Source: Terebella lapidaria
Taxonomy: Eukaryota > Annelida > Polychaeta > Terebellida > Terebellidae
Assembly: GCA_949152475.1 (NCBI GenBank)
Contig: OX424556.1
Location: 11,776,664 to 11,840,663 of the forward strand
Length of the DNA stretch: 64,000 nt
Reading direction: 5' to 3'
The first letter of the stretch is position 1. Each line of letters begins with the position of its first letter. The translations under genes and the position numbers were made by a program. Below are positions 33,302 through 47,218 of this stretch, piece after piece. Under the pieces are notes generated by a model. It did not search any database. It saw only the letters and a program-made list of their open reading frames with translations, and was not told where the DNA came from.

Positions 33302-33930
33302 GACACGACACGAAATGGATGATGCCCTCCCTGCCCCGTTATGGGATGTATGATACCATGTAGGGTGGAGGATGCCCTGTACCCGTCTGTTATTTGATGG
33401 AGGATGCCCTCGCTGCCCCGTTATGGGATGTATGGTGTCATGTAGGGTGGAGGATGTCCTGTCCCCGTCTGTTATTTGATGGATGATGCCCTTCCTGCCC
33501 CGTTATGGAATGTATGATGCCATGTAGGGTGGAGGATGTCCTGGCCCCGTCTGTTATTTGATGGAGGATGCCCTCGCTGCCCCGTTATGGGATGTATGGT
33601 GTCATGTAGGGTGGAGGATGTCCTGGCCCCGTCTGTTATTTGATGGAGGATGCCCTCGCTGCCCCGTTATGGGATGTATGGTGTCGTGTAGGGTGGAGGA
33701 TGTCCTGCCCCCGTCTGTTATTTGATGGAGGATGCCCTCGCTGCCCCGTTATGGGATGCATGGTGTCATGTAGGGTGGAGGATGCCCTGTCCCCGTCTGT
33801 TATTTGATGGAGGATGCCCTCGCTGCCCCGTTATGGGATGTATGGTGCCATGTAGGGTGGAGGATGTCCTGTCTCCGTCTGTTATTTGATGGATGATGCC
33901 CTCCCTGCCCCTTCTGCTGTGGGACGGATG
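33302..33930. repeat. Minisatellite, 82-bp unit, about 7.5 copies
   Basis: The mark CTGCCCCGTTATGGGATGTA recurs at about 33,331, 33,413, 33,495, 33,577 and so on. The unit shares GGATGATGCCCT words with the adjoining 31-bp array, so the two are probably related. Confidence 0.9.
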
Positions 33931-36440
33931 ATGCCCAACACTCATAATGGCTGAATTGTTTGTTTTGCTTCTGTATGTTTTAAATCTCGCTGTGGTGACC
34001 TTCCTCATACAGGAATGGCATTGATTGTGGGAGGAAATTAAGTTTCCTTCCAGACTCTGCAGGTTCCCAGTAAGCATCTCTAGGCAGAAACTCTGTGGTC
34101 ACTCACGTCCGATCATACACAAGCAAATGGTTCAAATTCCTTCTGTCTGACTTGCCGGGCAGCCTAAATAGCTTGTGTAACGCAACTTCCAGTGAACAGG
34201 CATATAGCATGTCGCTTAGTGTTGGAAGTGTCTGGTTTAAACAGTAATTGATTTAGGACAGATCAGATTACGGATACGGTGGTATCATCGGCGGGCCAAA
34301 TCGGCTTGTTTGTGGTTCACTTAATGAAGAGGTCATTTACAACTACATTCCAAACGTTTACTTGGAATTAGCAATATATTTGTTCGTGATGTGCTTATTG
34401 TGGTATTTGTCCTGGGGTATTGTTGTAAAGCTCCTCACGTATAAATACATGGTCGTCGTTGTAACATGGGCTCACTTTGGTGTATTCCACACAACCATAT
34501 AATCTTGGATACCAGTAACATTGTGATATTTGTGAGAAAAAAATATAGTCATAAAGTGCGTCCATTTATATACCCTCGGGATAACAACAACAACAACAAG
34601 GCCATCACGAAGGTAAGTCTCCGCTCGCCTTTTGGACCATTAACTATATACTCCAGGACGAAACTATAGCTTTGAAGAAAGCACTGGCTGGCTCTGTCAC
34701 CTCGTGCATTTTTACAACCGTGGTGGATACAGCCAACCAAAACATTTGACATTCGCTGCCCCCATCAATAATGTGGTACAGAGACACAAGAGGAAACAAT
34801 GTGCCCGAAGTACAGAAGTCACCAGTCCAGAAGTCGGCACGAAATACAAGCGGCTCATTTCTATTCAGTTTGGTCCAAAGAACATGGTCCTTGCTGGCTT
34901 GAAGTCACAAACACACAAAACTCACATCAAAGTGTCCCTCGGCTGGTGTGAAACCCCACCCCCCTGTCCCCTGTCCTACCATACAGTAAAGTACAAGTTG
35001 TCGTCCTCAACGCACACTCTTGATACCCTTCAGTGTGTCTCTATATGCACTATGCGCTCGAATGCTCTCTACCTTTAGCCCGCTAATGTCATCGACGGTT
35101 GAATGCGTTGAGACCAGGGCATCAGAGCCTTCGTTCGTCCTCATGTCTGTCAGTGTGTATGCGGAGAGGGCGAGGCGATCTAAACCGTCCTGTATGTAGT
35201 ATGCACGCTTGACAAGTTATCAAATATGGTGGAGTATATTCGACGGTGTGGGCCGTTAGATTTGACCTGAAGCTGAGGTGATATAGACGGAATAGTAGGA
35301 GGGACGACACCTCATGACTACCACCTATGGCTTTAGTATGTGTGTCTCGGACTGATACAAGTCCACTTTTTGACGGAACCTGAACAGGATTTGCTCAACT
35401 CATGATGAATCATGGCTCGTGATTAAAAGAAAGTTGTTAACTGATTACGACATCTTGGAAATGAGCTGACTGTAACATTGAAAAGGAACATATATTTCTC
35501 TATTTTTTACTTGGGCCACTCTGGCAACCTTCGAAACATCTGTATGCCTGCACTCGACCTTAATAGGAAGACGACGTCACAGCGAAATGTACGCCATGGT
35601 AGTGTGTTGTAACGACTGCCTGAGATGAGATTTTATAGGTTTTATTTCACACTGCTACCTTGTTTATAAAAATTGATGTGGAGCTCTGGTGAAGAGAATA
35701 ATGTCCGTGATCAGCTCTTGGACTCTTAGTTGGACGACACTAGCACATATAATTACTGGATAAAATTGGATATATATTCAAGGTGATCTCAAGTTTTATT
35801 CATCACAAAATTGTGGCTGGATGAGTAAAGTTACGAGGTTTCCTTTCAGAAACTATATTATCACTAAGATTAATTTGTCATTAACAAAAGTTACTGCCAG
35901 TCAGGGTCAGAGTTGATTATATGAATGGAATATGAAACTTGATATGAACAGAGGACCAGTTAGGCCATGGTTTTATTTTTCGGGAATCGGTGATGACATT
36001 TCGAATTCACAGGTCTGTGAATTATATTACATTGTAGGCCTGCATGTACCCTACACCCAATTGGTGTTGCTTTCGAAAGCACTAGTTGTATAAATCGCAT
36101 ATTAATAAAGAGATTGATATCATACTATATTTAATCAGTGTTAATAAATACATGCCTTGAGCATGGTCTCTATATATTAACTGTTATATCTAGTATACTG
36201 GTTTAGAGCCTATATATAGGTTTAAACGTGTACACTAGCTGTTAATTGGTGCGGATATCAGTCTCTGTCAAGTGAGTTATTGTTTGTAGAGATAAGATGT
36301 GTAGACACCGTTGTGCGTTGTGGATGCGACCAGCTGATTAGTCTGTTATTTTGCAGGGGCGTGTCAGGATTAGTCGCAGAGATTTTTCGGGAAAAGTATT
36401 CCAGAGAAAAATGCTGGCGAATACGACAAATGAGACCTGA
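33931..36440. other. Upstream region of the formin gene, no supported exon
   Basis: No coding exon can be supported. A possible 3' splice site TTATTTTGCAG ends at 36,356 and could start a 5' UTR exon of the formin gene. A short CAA/AAC microsatellite lies near 34,583-34,600. Confidence 0.35.
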
Positions 36441-36486
36441 TTTATAGGTGCCAAACCACCACTTCTGGATACTTGAGTCCACTGGC

Positions 36487-39400
36487 ATGGGTTCATTCTC
36501 CAACACCGGCGAAGGAAGTAGGCTATTGTCAGGATCACATAACGCGGACTACGACCCGAGCACGGTCCGCTCAGTGACGACCATGTCTTTGACCGGCCCA
36601 CCACCACCTCCCCCACTCCCCGGGATGCCTGGACCACCCCCGCCTCCTCCACCTGGCGGTTTCGGTGGCGGACCACCCCCTCCCCCTCCGCCGGGTGGTT
36701 TCGGCGGTGGACTACCTATGGCCCATGGGTCAGGCCCAAAACTGGCCCAGCAACAGACTCCCACACCACGCTCCAAGATGCGAAAAGTCCAGTGGAGCAA
36801 GATCCCGGCCAACAACGTCGTGGGCAAGAATAATCTGTGGACAAGGATCAGCACCAAGTACGCTAACGAAGACAGCAAACCGGATTTCGACCAGATGGAG
36901 AAGCTGTTCTCTGTGGATGAGGTGGACTCCAGCTCCAAGAGGGACCGGGACTCTGCTCAACTCGACGGCGTATCCGACCGCAAGAAGAAGTCGGACGAGG
37001 TACGCTCCAGAATCAATGCTAACAGATGCGTCATTTCCTTGACAAAACCTTTTTGTTTATACGGGTATATTGATATAAAGTCTGTTGTATGGTGTATACA
37101 CTAAAATAAGCATATTTGTTTGAACCAGTGAATAATAGGGGATTATATTACCTAGTCAATTTTGTGTGTGCATTATGAGAACCTTGGCCAAATTCTGACT
37201 CAGAAACTGTCAGTGTGGTAAATGAATCAATCGAGGGCTTTTGAATTCCTGGTAAAAAGTGTTCGCTTGTTCATCTTAGGTAAATATTCTGGATGGAAAG
37301 CGGAGCTTGAATGTCAACATTTACCTGCGCCAGTTCAAGGGCACACATGAGCAACTCATCCAACACATAGCCGAGGGGCAAAGTCAAGAAATCGGCGCCG
37401 AGAAAATAAAAGGTCTCCTCAAGATCCTGCCTGAGAAGGAAGAGGTGAGGACTGGAGACCAGCTAGGCAAACCACCTCTGTGGTGAAGTGGCTGGTCTGG
37501 GTGGTTATTACACGTAGTAATGGGTGGGTGACTGTAACGATGGTGGATTATTGAGGCGGGGATGAGGGTAGACTTCCTGTAGTACGAAATGTGAGGAAGT
37601 AAGTCCGTGGAGGGAAGTACAAGTGTCATTCAATATGATAAAACTCATTGATACAACTGAGCGGATATGAGACCCTACTATCCAATGTGTTATTTATATT
37701 AACTCATACTCTTATTCCAGATCGAACAATTGAAATCATTTTCGGGGGATGTTTCTCTGCTTGGAAAAGCAGAGAGATTCCTGTTGCAACTCATTGCTCT
37801 TCCGAGGTAAACCAACATCCTGCCACTGTTCATTTCCTCGATCACCTTTTGATGAACTGCGTTTCACATGTAGATGTGTTTGATATGTATAAAGCAATGT
37901 ATGAAGCATTGGGACAATTTATAAAAACAGATACGAGTTACGACTGGAGGGGATGTTGATACGGGAAGAGTTTACAAACACACTCAACTGGATCAAACCC
38001 GCTTTAGATGCCGTCATCTTAGCAGCAGGCGGTAAGAATTTGTCCCAAAAGATTCCAATGGTCTGAATTTATATTTCAACTAGGAACACTGTTATAATTA
38101 TCTGTACATATACAGATGCACTATACTAGACATTGTGTTTTGCAGATATCAAGGAGAGTGAAGCTCTCATGGAGATAATTTACATGGTAGCAACAGCGGG
38201 AAACTTTCTGAACGCTGTAAGTAGCAAGCACAGCACGTGGTTCCAGCTGGGACATGACACACACCACGTGGGAATGTCAAATACAAATCTAAATAGTCAA
38301 ATTCCATGATCCATTGACATATTTATCCACTTCACAGGGAGGGTATTCTGGTGATGCTGCGGGATTCCAGCTCAATTCGCTTCTCAAACTGACGGACACG
38401 AAAGCCAACAAACCAGGAATCAACCTGATGCATTATGTCGCCATGGTGAGATATACATGAGCAGTTATAATAACATGTGTAAATTTTATTAGTTTATATT
38501 TTATACACCTTCCATTATTATGTTTACATGCATATACACGTTCAACATAGATTACATCAGAACATTACGTTCTGAATGTCACGTATGAAATTAATTATCA
38601 AAGAAGTTGGAACACATGCAAAGAAATAATATGATTAATTAATTCACCATTGATAATAGACTGGGGGTTGTAGAGGAAGTTAATATGTTTTATGCTTTTA
38701 TCTGTCATATGTATGACTGTATGTGTATGGTATTGCACAATGTGACTTCGATTCAGTATAAACGTAAGGTATATATTAAAATGCTTTTGATTAATGTATT
38801 GACAGTTTTGCTTCTGCGGTGTTTGTTCAGAATATGTATGTATATATATATAGAGAGATATCTCTGTTCATATCTATGTATAACCTTTCAATTTGGTTAG
38901 AAAAAATCTTGTCAGTTTTTGGTGTGTTTGTTTTGTTGTGAGGCAGACAGAAGAGTGGACCGCTGGTAATGGCTATGTTTTCACCGATGTTTTACGAGTG
39001 TGACAAGCGGAGTGTATGCACACAAGTTTCTGATCTATGAGGCTGTAATGTACTTGCTGTATGGCCAGTTGCCTGGGGCAGTGTTGGCAGCTTGTCCCCA
39101 GTGATTCATAGAAGTCGTGTATATCAAACCTTTATTTTTGATGAGACATACCATATACTTGGCAGCAGTTGGCTTTTGTGGAGCCATGCGATACAGTACA
39201 ATAGAAGATGTGCACACGAGTAGGTGTTAGTGCGGTTGGTGAATCTTCGGGGGGGGGGGGGTGGGGGGGGGGGGCGTGGAGGGGGAGGGAATGGTTGAAA
39301 AGGAATGATACATATATATGAACAGTCATAAAAATTACCATAATGAATCCTTTCATTTCTTTCAAAATCAAAATATTCAAAATACCTCTCCTTTGTCCCT

Positions 39401-42400
39401 CGTTTTATAGGAGGCTGAGCAAAAGAATCCAGAGCTTCTCAAGTTTCCAGACGAATTCAAATATCTCAAGGAAGCTTCCCAGTAAGTCGACGGTGTTAGT
39501 AAACACGTAATGGCAACCTACAGAAATAATAATTTACCCTACAAAAACAATAGCAGAAATTTTCAATAGATGCACCACTCCCGGACAAACCAAACTTGCC
39601 TGTTCCAAGCACAATGATCGATATAGACGAAGTAACCTCGAATTCTCCATGATTAGTGATGATACCTGAACATGTAGTGCGATTGATTTCAGGTATTCAG
39701 TGGAATCCCTGGACAGTGACATCAAAGCCCTCCAAGGGAAAGTGAAGTCTATTTCGGAGCAGTGTGCATTAGCTGGAGATGAATTCCACAGACAGATGGA
39801 CACATTTTTGAAGGTGTGTGGCAGGAAAACCTAACAAAATTATGTGCGAGTGTTCATACATGTATGCTGATATTCCCTTCGGTTCCATGTTATATCTACA
39901 TGTAATATCCCGATTACTGCTGACAGGATGCAGATGCACAGCTGAAGGACACTGACCAGGATCTACAAGAGCTGGAACAGCTCAGACTCGACCTGGCTGA
40001 ATATTTCTGTGAGGATGCCAAATCTTTCAAACTCGACGAATGCCTCAAGATATTCCACACATTTTGTGCGAAGTTTAACAAAGCAGTCAAGGTGAGTAAG
40101 CAGGCCACCTAGTGTGAAATCTGCATACTAGTATATACGCCGATTTTACCTGGCTTCGCGTGCTCTTTAGAACAATTAAGCGACATTCAAAATTGTCTCG
40201 ACATCTGGTTTCCAGGAGAATAAGGACAGGAAAGCCCAGGAGGAGAAGGCTGAACAACGTCGACGTCAACGTGAGGAGATGAGTAAAACCAAGAAGAGGC
40301 CAAATTCAGGTAACACATGAAGCTTAGAAACGAGAAACTTATCACGAGTAATACATGTAATTAGAAATGAAACGTCCTGATGCCTGAAGGCGCTTTACAC
40401 ATTAATCCAGTAAACTACAATGCATTTCTCATTGCATTATTTGTACTCTCCTCTCGTCTGACCGGTCGTTTGATGTGTTACAGCTGCCGAATCCAGGAGT
40501 GACCAAAGTGACAGCAGGCCCATGTCCTCCCATTCCGATGGCTATGTCGACTCCATGTGCCTGGATGACGTGGAGGCCGGACAATTTGTCCGCACCGGAT
40601 CTCTGCGCTCCAGTGGACGACGACCCTCTGCCAACAGACTACACTCCATTGAGGAGAGTAGAAAACAGGCCAGAACACCTGACGATGATCGGCGTCTGCG
40701 CAAATCATCCGAGATGGTAGACAACGATCTGTTTGAATACTTGTCCCACACTGGAGAGGAGAACTCGGACAAGATACCCTTTGAGCGCACGGGTAGTCTT
40801 CGTGGACGTCGGCGTCGACCAGGAGTATCACACACCACCTTCGACCGTGAACGTGTGCCCTCCCCACTGAATGTTCTCGACAAAGCCTCTAAGCCACCGA
40901 TTGACCCATCATACACTCCGTTTGAGCGACTGTCAACGTTGCGCTCCAGTGGTCCAGCTTGTTCATCGCCAGCCTCACAAACACATCTGCAGAAACCTCT
41001 AGTCAAAGATGAACTGGCAAATAGAAGGAACCAATCGACACCACAACTTTCAGATTTGTCCAACCAAAAGTCAAACGAAGATGGTGACATCAAACCAAAA
41101 GAGGAGGCAACTGCAGCAACTGAACAAGCTCGTTTGAATGATGAGAAAAGCAAGGAACGTGAAAAACGTCGACAGGAGAGGCGACGACGAGGACATCTTG
41201 ACCAGCAGGACTGGCAGAACATTGTGAATAAGAGCAACGCAGCATCGTCGCCAACAGTCACCGACGCACCAGCCTCTCCAACCAAAAACATTCAAAACAT
41301 ATTGAATGACAAGCGTCAAAGCTTGGATATTACCTCGAAAGATCGTACTATGTCTGCATCTCAGTCTGCACTCAACGACAAGCCAACAGACACTGTATCT
41401 AATCGCCGGTGGAGTGCCATGGATCCAGTGTCAGACATAAACGATGTGATTCGTGAAGTAGAGAAAACAGGTCGTGAGATAGAGCGCATTGGTGATGATC
41501 AGCCCGACTGGTGCCAAAACAGTGCAACCCGTACAATGTCCGGGCGTCGTCGGGGCACAGACTCAGGCTTTGAAAGTGCTGATAGCGTGTCAGACAGCAC
41601 AGTTCTGTCACCGGAGTCACCGAGCAAATCATCGCCGCTTAGAGGCGTAGCCTCGCCCTTACAAACTGTCAATGAAAACAGCTCACTTACTGAGAGAGCC
41701 ATGGATGAGCATTTCAGTGGACGGTGGAAGGATAGACAAACACCACCTCAGAGTACAGAGAACAATGAACACGCTAGAGGGAGACGAAACAAAGTTCGTC
41801 CACACAGTACTTATGACAATGTTCCAAGCAGAATTACTTTGGACAAAACTCAAGTATCTCAAAGTTCAGGTGATATCAGTGATGTAGTTATACGACGAAG
41901 TTCCTCGTCATCTTCGGATATTGCCTCAGGTGATGGGGACACCAGTCCCGTCACAAAACGCTGGGGCCGTGTCTTTGTGGATGAGAAAGAGTCAACGAAT
42001 GGATTGAAACGATCAAACACTTTGCCACGCAAGTGGAGAACTGGGGTAAAACAGTCCATAGACACAGACAAACACCAAGTACTTATAGAAGAAGAGGATA
42101 GAGTTGATGGTAGCATTGATGCAAAACAAAACTCAACAAATAGGGCGAACAGCCAGGGATACTCAACTCTGGAGTCACACCATTCACCGTCATACAGACT
42201 TGGTAGTCTCAGCTCGGGACAGACATCAGAAGACGGACAAGTCGTGGCACCTGTCAGAACATCGGCCAGACGAAACTACGAAACAGAACAACTGGATACA
42301 AAAGTGCAGGAATTCCAGAAACGATCTGCTGCAGATAAACATTCGTCTGCCAGGAAGGCAAAGTTTCAGCAGCTTTCAAACATGTATAATGACACAGACG

Positions 42401-44040
42401 ATGACTGGTCTATGTCATCAAAAGAAAACAACAACAATAAGAACCCAGAGGGCGTCCTCAATAAGATGAATCTGATGGTTCTGGAGAGCGACCGGCGAGC
42501 CACAGACAGCGGGAACTTCTCGTCCAGCTCATCTCGTCCCAATTCCCTGGGTTTGGAGGGATCTCCTCGCTGTACGATCTGCCCTGAGGACGCACAAAAG
42601 TACTCTGACAGTGATTCTGTGGTCAGTGGTCGGGACGAGGGATTCGAGTCTGAGAGCATTTCTGACCCGTCCGTGTCCCAGAGGACATCCATGAGTAGTA
42701 ACTTGGATTCAGAATTCGCAAGTAATCCGTACCTGGGTGACAAAGAATACAGGCGTCGAATGGAAGACGATGAAGATGACACATGCTCGACACCACTGTT
42801 GGCACGAAGTATTGACAGTCTGGTGAATAAATCTGAGTTTGTTTTGAGTGGTACCATAGACATTGACAGTTGTGATAATGTTTCGACATCAGATTCTAAA
42901 GACACTAGAACTCAGGCCAGTACCAAAAAATCTGTCGTGACTGGGAATACACAGAAACCAACAGTCAGGAAATCCACATCGCCAAGCAAACCACCGATGA
43001 AAACCACAAAACCGGTTACACCAAATTTCCGGACAAGTTCAAGATTTGATTCCAAGTCAACTACCACCACAAGAGGTACGTTTCCAACCATCGGTACCAA
43101 AGATAGATCCACAACAGTTACAAAGCCACGCTCGCCGGCGAAACTATCTGGTAGCTCACCAAGTCAGTCTGGCAGCACGACGCCCACGAAGACGAAGACT
43201 GGTCCCACGCCGAGGTCGTCCACAGCCGCCGCTGTCACGGCCAGACTCTCCAAGCCGAAACGGCCGACCACGGGTCTGAGACGGGATGGCTCCAACAGCA
43301 GTCTGGCAAGTGAGGCGTCAGTCAGCAGTTCGACCTCCACAACAACTCGGCGGCCCACAAAGCCAGTCACCAGTCCCACCGCGAAGCCGACAGAGAGGCC
43401 CAGCAGTGCAACTACCTCCAGCACACGGACCCGCCATTCCGCTGAGGGAACATCGGGTGGGTCTAGTGCCTCTCCCTTCGTCCGAGGTACTGGCACACGA
43501 GCTACAATGCCTGCCTCTGTGCTGCGGACAAATAAGAAAGCTGCAGCCGAGTCGAGGGAAGCTAGAGACTTGCCAGTACCTCCAACACGAACGACATCTA
43601 TTCGTGTTACTGATCGACTCAGTGCGCCAAAACGTGTGGCACCAGAACCGTACACTTCACGCACTTCTATAAATCCCCAGTCACCAATGACCAGGCGAGC
43701 GAATCCCAGCCTCAACACGGGCAAAACCAAGAAACCGTCTACTCTCTCCCCGACTGCTGGTGATGTTGCCAAGGCGAGGTCCGTCGCATCGAAGGACGAC
43801 CATCCAAAGCCCAAAACATTCCATGCAGTGACCGGTAGTCAGTCAAGACCTTCAGATCCTCTGAGGAAGAAGACACTGTCGCCAAGGTCTCCATCATCAC
43901 AACCCGTCACGTCCAGCGAGAAGACGAAATCACCCTCTTTTATCAAAAAAATAATCGACAAGTCAAAGGAGCGCAAGTCTCCATTGAATAAATCCCCCGA
44001 ACAGATGAGTAAGTCAAGAAAAACTGTTCTTAGTGCGTGA
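36487..44040 (+). CDS. FHDC1: FH2 domain-containing protein 1-like formin, 11 coding exons
   Basis: Formins nucleate and elongate unbranched actin filaments; FHDC1 (INF1) also binds microtubules through its tail. Exons read with matching phase: 36487-36999, 37280-37444, 37721-37806, 37931-38031, 38146-38216, 38338-38445, 39411-39481, 39693-39813, 39927-40091, 40216-40309, 40484-44040; all introns are GT-AG. The product is about 1,683 residues: FH1 polyproline at 38-70, FH2 at about 98-467 with lasso tryptophans W103 (VQWSKI) and W118, I185 in NVNIYLRQF and K329 in [13 protein letters not shown] at the positions known to be needed for actin binding in other formins, then a charged helix (468-498) and a basic Ser/Thr/Pro-rich tail. 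No DID/GBD precedes FH1, and the post-FH2 phrase [20 protein letters not shown] is typical of FHDC1 rather than diaphanous or INF2. Start: first ATG after an in-frame stop at 36,445. The tail is longer than in vertebrates. Confidence 0.93.
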
Positions 44041-45900
44041 ACTGTCCATTAGGCATATACTGGTAATACAGATCAGGTAAACGTTATGTGAGATGACATT
44101 AAATCAAATGTCTGCAATGAAATTTAAACCTGTTTGATCAGCAGTTGAAATACTGGTAGATCTGCATTTTATACTGATATTTATATTGTACACATCTGGA
44201 CAACGCTATCGATATTTCAAAGAGAGTGGACGCAAGCTGGTGTGTCCATAGATCTACGGATATAGGGTGTGGTTGATTCAACAGAATCATACAGAAATAT
44301 GTGTAAATGATAATACGAAGTATATGTTATGATGTGTAATGTTTATTTTTTATATTTATTACATATACATGTATCGACAGCCGTATAGGCCTACATGTTT
44401 AACCATATGAGTGCTATCGCAGACCACTATATATAAATAATTAACGATGATCGCCTGATTTTTTTTACTTCGTGATCAGATGTAAATTTGTTTACAGCTC
44501 ACTTAATTGGTGTCCATAACATATATTTTTTATTGAGTTTTGTGCATGTCTATAGTGTGTTCTGACGAGGTTAGCAGATATATGTCGTATGTCACGATCA
44601 CTGTCCCACATATATACATATATATAGCCGTGACAGGTGCTCGAGAGTCACAGTAGCTCAACTGGACGTGCACAAAATTAATGATATACATTAATTGTAT
44701 GCAGATTTGTTGTTGGTAAATACTCAATTCACCAAAGGGTAACAAATTCAGTTGTGCTGCTTAAATGCGTTTGTGTAGGTGTATAATACTATATCTAGGT
44801 ATTTATCCTATTAGCGTTGGAAGCTTGTTTGTTAGGTCTGAATGATGTGCGACAATAACATAATTAGATGTTCATATATTTATATGTCCGGAAATTTCCG
44901 CTACAACAATATAATTAGCCTAATGCGAATTTGACGTACACAACCAAAAAAGCAAACTAAGTACCGGTATATGTACGGTAGTATCAGGCCTAATACCAGA
45001 ATAATTGCGTACATACAGTTAGTACTATTGGACATTCCTCTGAAATAGGATATAGATATAGAATTAGGGATTAACACTAGATATACTGACACCGTGTGTG
45101 ATCCATGTACATGATGATACATGTATATGGACACGCACCAAGTTAATATTACATAATTGTAGTTAGATCCAGTTGTTAAATTCGTCATCTCAGAGTTAAC
45201 ATATATGGAAGATTTCCACACCACTGCAAAATAGTGACAATATACATGCAGAGGGCGTAGCACTCGCCTATCGTCTCCCTGGTAACGCCCCATGTTCCGG
45301 TGTATATGGTGTATACTTGTTGTGGTGCATTGCCATTGTGATTAGCGTTCTTTATACATGTTTTTTGTTTCTCGAATATACTTGTACATATAAATATGGC
45401 ACATATTGATGTTATAAGGTTTTATGCTCGGCTTAATTTTTGTTTGCCGTTGTTTTATTTATATACAATCAACAGAATGCACCGAAAATGTGAAGAACTG
45501 GTATTTAATCACTGTTTCGCGCCATGCCTGTGACTAGCTAATTTTGTATATTGCATTTGAGTTATATTCCCTTCTCCAATGCTGAGTGAGGTCTACGTAT
45601 AGTGTTAATAACCTCACATTAAAACGGTGCTATATTGTTTGTACTTCACCACTTGCATCAAAATGTCATTTTACCTACATTATTCTGGTGTGATTGTTTA
45701 CATCAAATATGTAAGCATTTTGATAACAATAAACAATCTGATACACTAAACCGGATGTTATTAGTTATTTTCAAATAATGAGGATAATTACAGAAAATAT
45801 ATATTTTATAACTAAACAGCATGCATGTCTTCTCGATCGCAACTGGTATCCTTCGGAGCGCATATATGCCGTAATCGGTGATTACCACCAGTCATATATG
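44041..45900 (+). other. Probable 3' UTR and flank of the formin gene
   Basis: AT-rich, with AT dinucleotide patches (44,600-44,640) and no coding ORF. Confidence 0.4.
45618..45733 (+). promoter_or_regulatory. Candidate polyadenylation signals of the formin gene
   Basis: ATTAAA at 45,618-45,623 and AATAAA at 45,728-45,733 lie about 1.6-1.7 kb after the stop. The intervening sequence has no ORF or repeat and fits a long AT-rich 3' UTR; the actual site is unproven. Confidence 0.35.
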
Positions 45901-46106
45901 CACTGGGTAGGAGCTTGCCCATGATTCTTGACGAGTTAACTCGGTAAAAATCTTTCCTCGCAGGGGCTTTGCTCGGCAAAAATGTTTTGTTGCATAGGCT
46001 TTCAGATGCCCCTGTGATTAAAGATTTTTGCCGAGCAAAGCCCCTGCGAGGAAAGATTTTTACCGAGTTAACTCGTCAAGAATCATGGGCAATCTCCCAC
46101 CCAGTG
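45901..46106. repeat. Long hairpin, 83-bp arms, 40-nt loop
   Basis: 45,901-45,983 is the inverse of 46,024-46,106. The inner 66 bases or so pair perfectly (for example TTGACGAGTTAACTCGGTAA against its inverse); the outer 20 have a few mismatches. The 40-base loop runs from 45,984 to 46,023. Likely a hairpin-type MITE. Confidence 0.92.
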
Positions 46107-46795
46107 ATATGGCCCTTGGTTAATGATCTAGCTGCCTATGAAGTTTTGGTGGTGTGATCAGTTGGCACCATGTCCATCCATGCGTTCAACGCTTGAATTT
46201 CAATACCAGCTTTTGGTGGTGACACCTCGAAGAATTCTCATGTGATCGATCGGACTTAGCGCCAGGCCAGGGCGCACGTCCCGAAATGATATTATGTTCC
46301 CAGTAATGATATATAATAAAAAATATATATACGCCCTTGTATGTACTAATATTATCTTGCAACACGATGTATTTCTAATGTATGTGTGAAGTAACAACAT
46401 ATGCAAACATAATAGTTACGCGGAACCGTATTTATAATCACATACACATAAATGAAGTGAGATGTATCATCCACGCAAATTGATAGCTGTACATCCAACG
46501 AAAATAGTACATCAACTTCATTGATGTTTATGATTAGTGTCTGTACGGTCGGGATTGTTTGCAGAGTTCATAGTCATCAGTGCAGCACTCAAACTTCACG
46601 AATGATGAAACATTTTCGACCGGAGAAATGTGGCTTATTACCGTTAATTCAAAGTCGCAAAACTTGATAATGACAAAAAAACATCACATCAGCCTGGTCA
46701 ACCTTTTATTCCGGCTGGGATGGCCAGCCACATCTGATTTTTCTAACTCATTTACACAGTTTCTCGCTGATATTTTGGCGAAGCTAAATGGTACT
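46107..46795. other. Spacer without supported feature
   Basis: No ORF or repeat recognised. Confidence 0.4.
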
Positions 46796-47218
46796 GTTCT
46801 ATAACTTGGCATACTTCACCTGGGAGTCAAACGGTAAGTTTCTAGTGAATTTCAGACTTCTACCGCGAAAATTGAAAAAGATGGCAATCTACCCCATTGA
46901 AAATTTAGCCAGCAATTTAATTTCTGGGTCCGCACACAATGTTGTGCAATTGCTCGGTTTTGTAGGGGTGCAATCTTTCAAAATCGACATGTTTGTGACT
47001 TTGTGTAGAATACACCCCAATGTGTTTTCTGGTCCAAAATTACAATAATACTTCGAATCCTGATGGATGTAATATGCTCAGATTCTCGAGATCACGTTTT
47101 GGGTTAAAATTTAACATTGCGGAAGATTGGCAACTTCTTTAATTTTTACGACAGACGTCGGAAGTTGGGTATAAAATTGCCGTTTGATTCCCAGGTGCAG
47201 TATGCCAAGTTATAGAAC
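46796..47218. mobile_element. 423-bp MITE with ~39-bp TIRs
   Basis: Left end GTTCTATAACTTGGCATACT..., right end its inverse; the first 39 bases differ at two positions, and weaker similarity extends to about 110 bases. The subterminal part (TTGCCAATCT, CAATGTTAAATTTTA) resembles that of the MITE at 60.58-61.11 kb although the tips differ. Confidence 0.85.

Noticed and set aside
31753..33306. Overlapping minus-strand ORFs of 94-373 codons with His/Pro/Ser/Gln repeats
   Set aside because: They are the 31-bp minisatellite read in different frames; the same 31-residue period appears in each frame, so there is no frame preference as a gene would show.
36549..36938. Minus-strand ORF over the FH1 region of the formin gene
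   Set aside because: Antisense shadow of the polyproline coding sequence; splice sites and domains support the plus strand.
42366..43814. Large minus-strand ORFs opposite the formin tail
   Set aside because: Shadows of the GC- and Ser-rich last exon on the plus strand, which is in phase with ten upstream exons.
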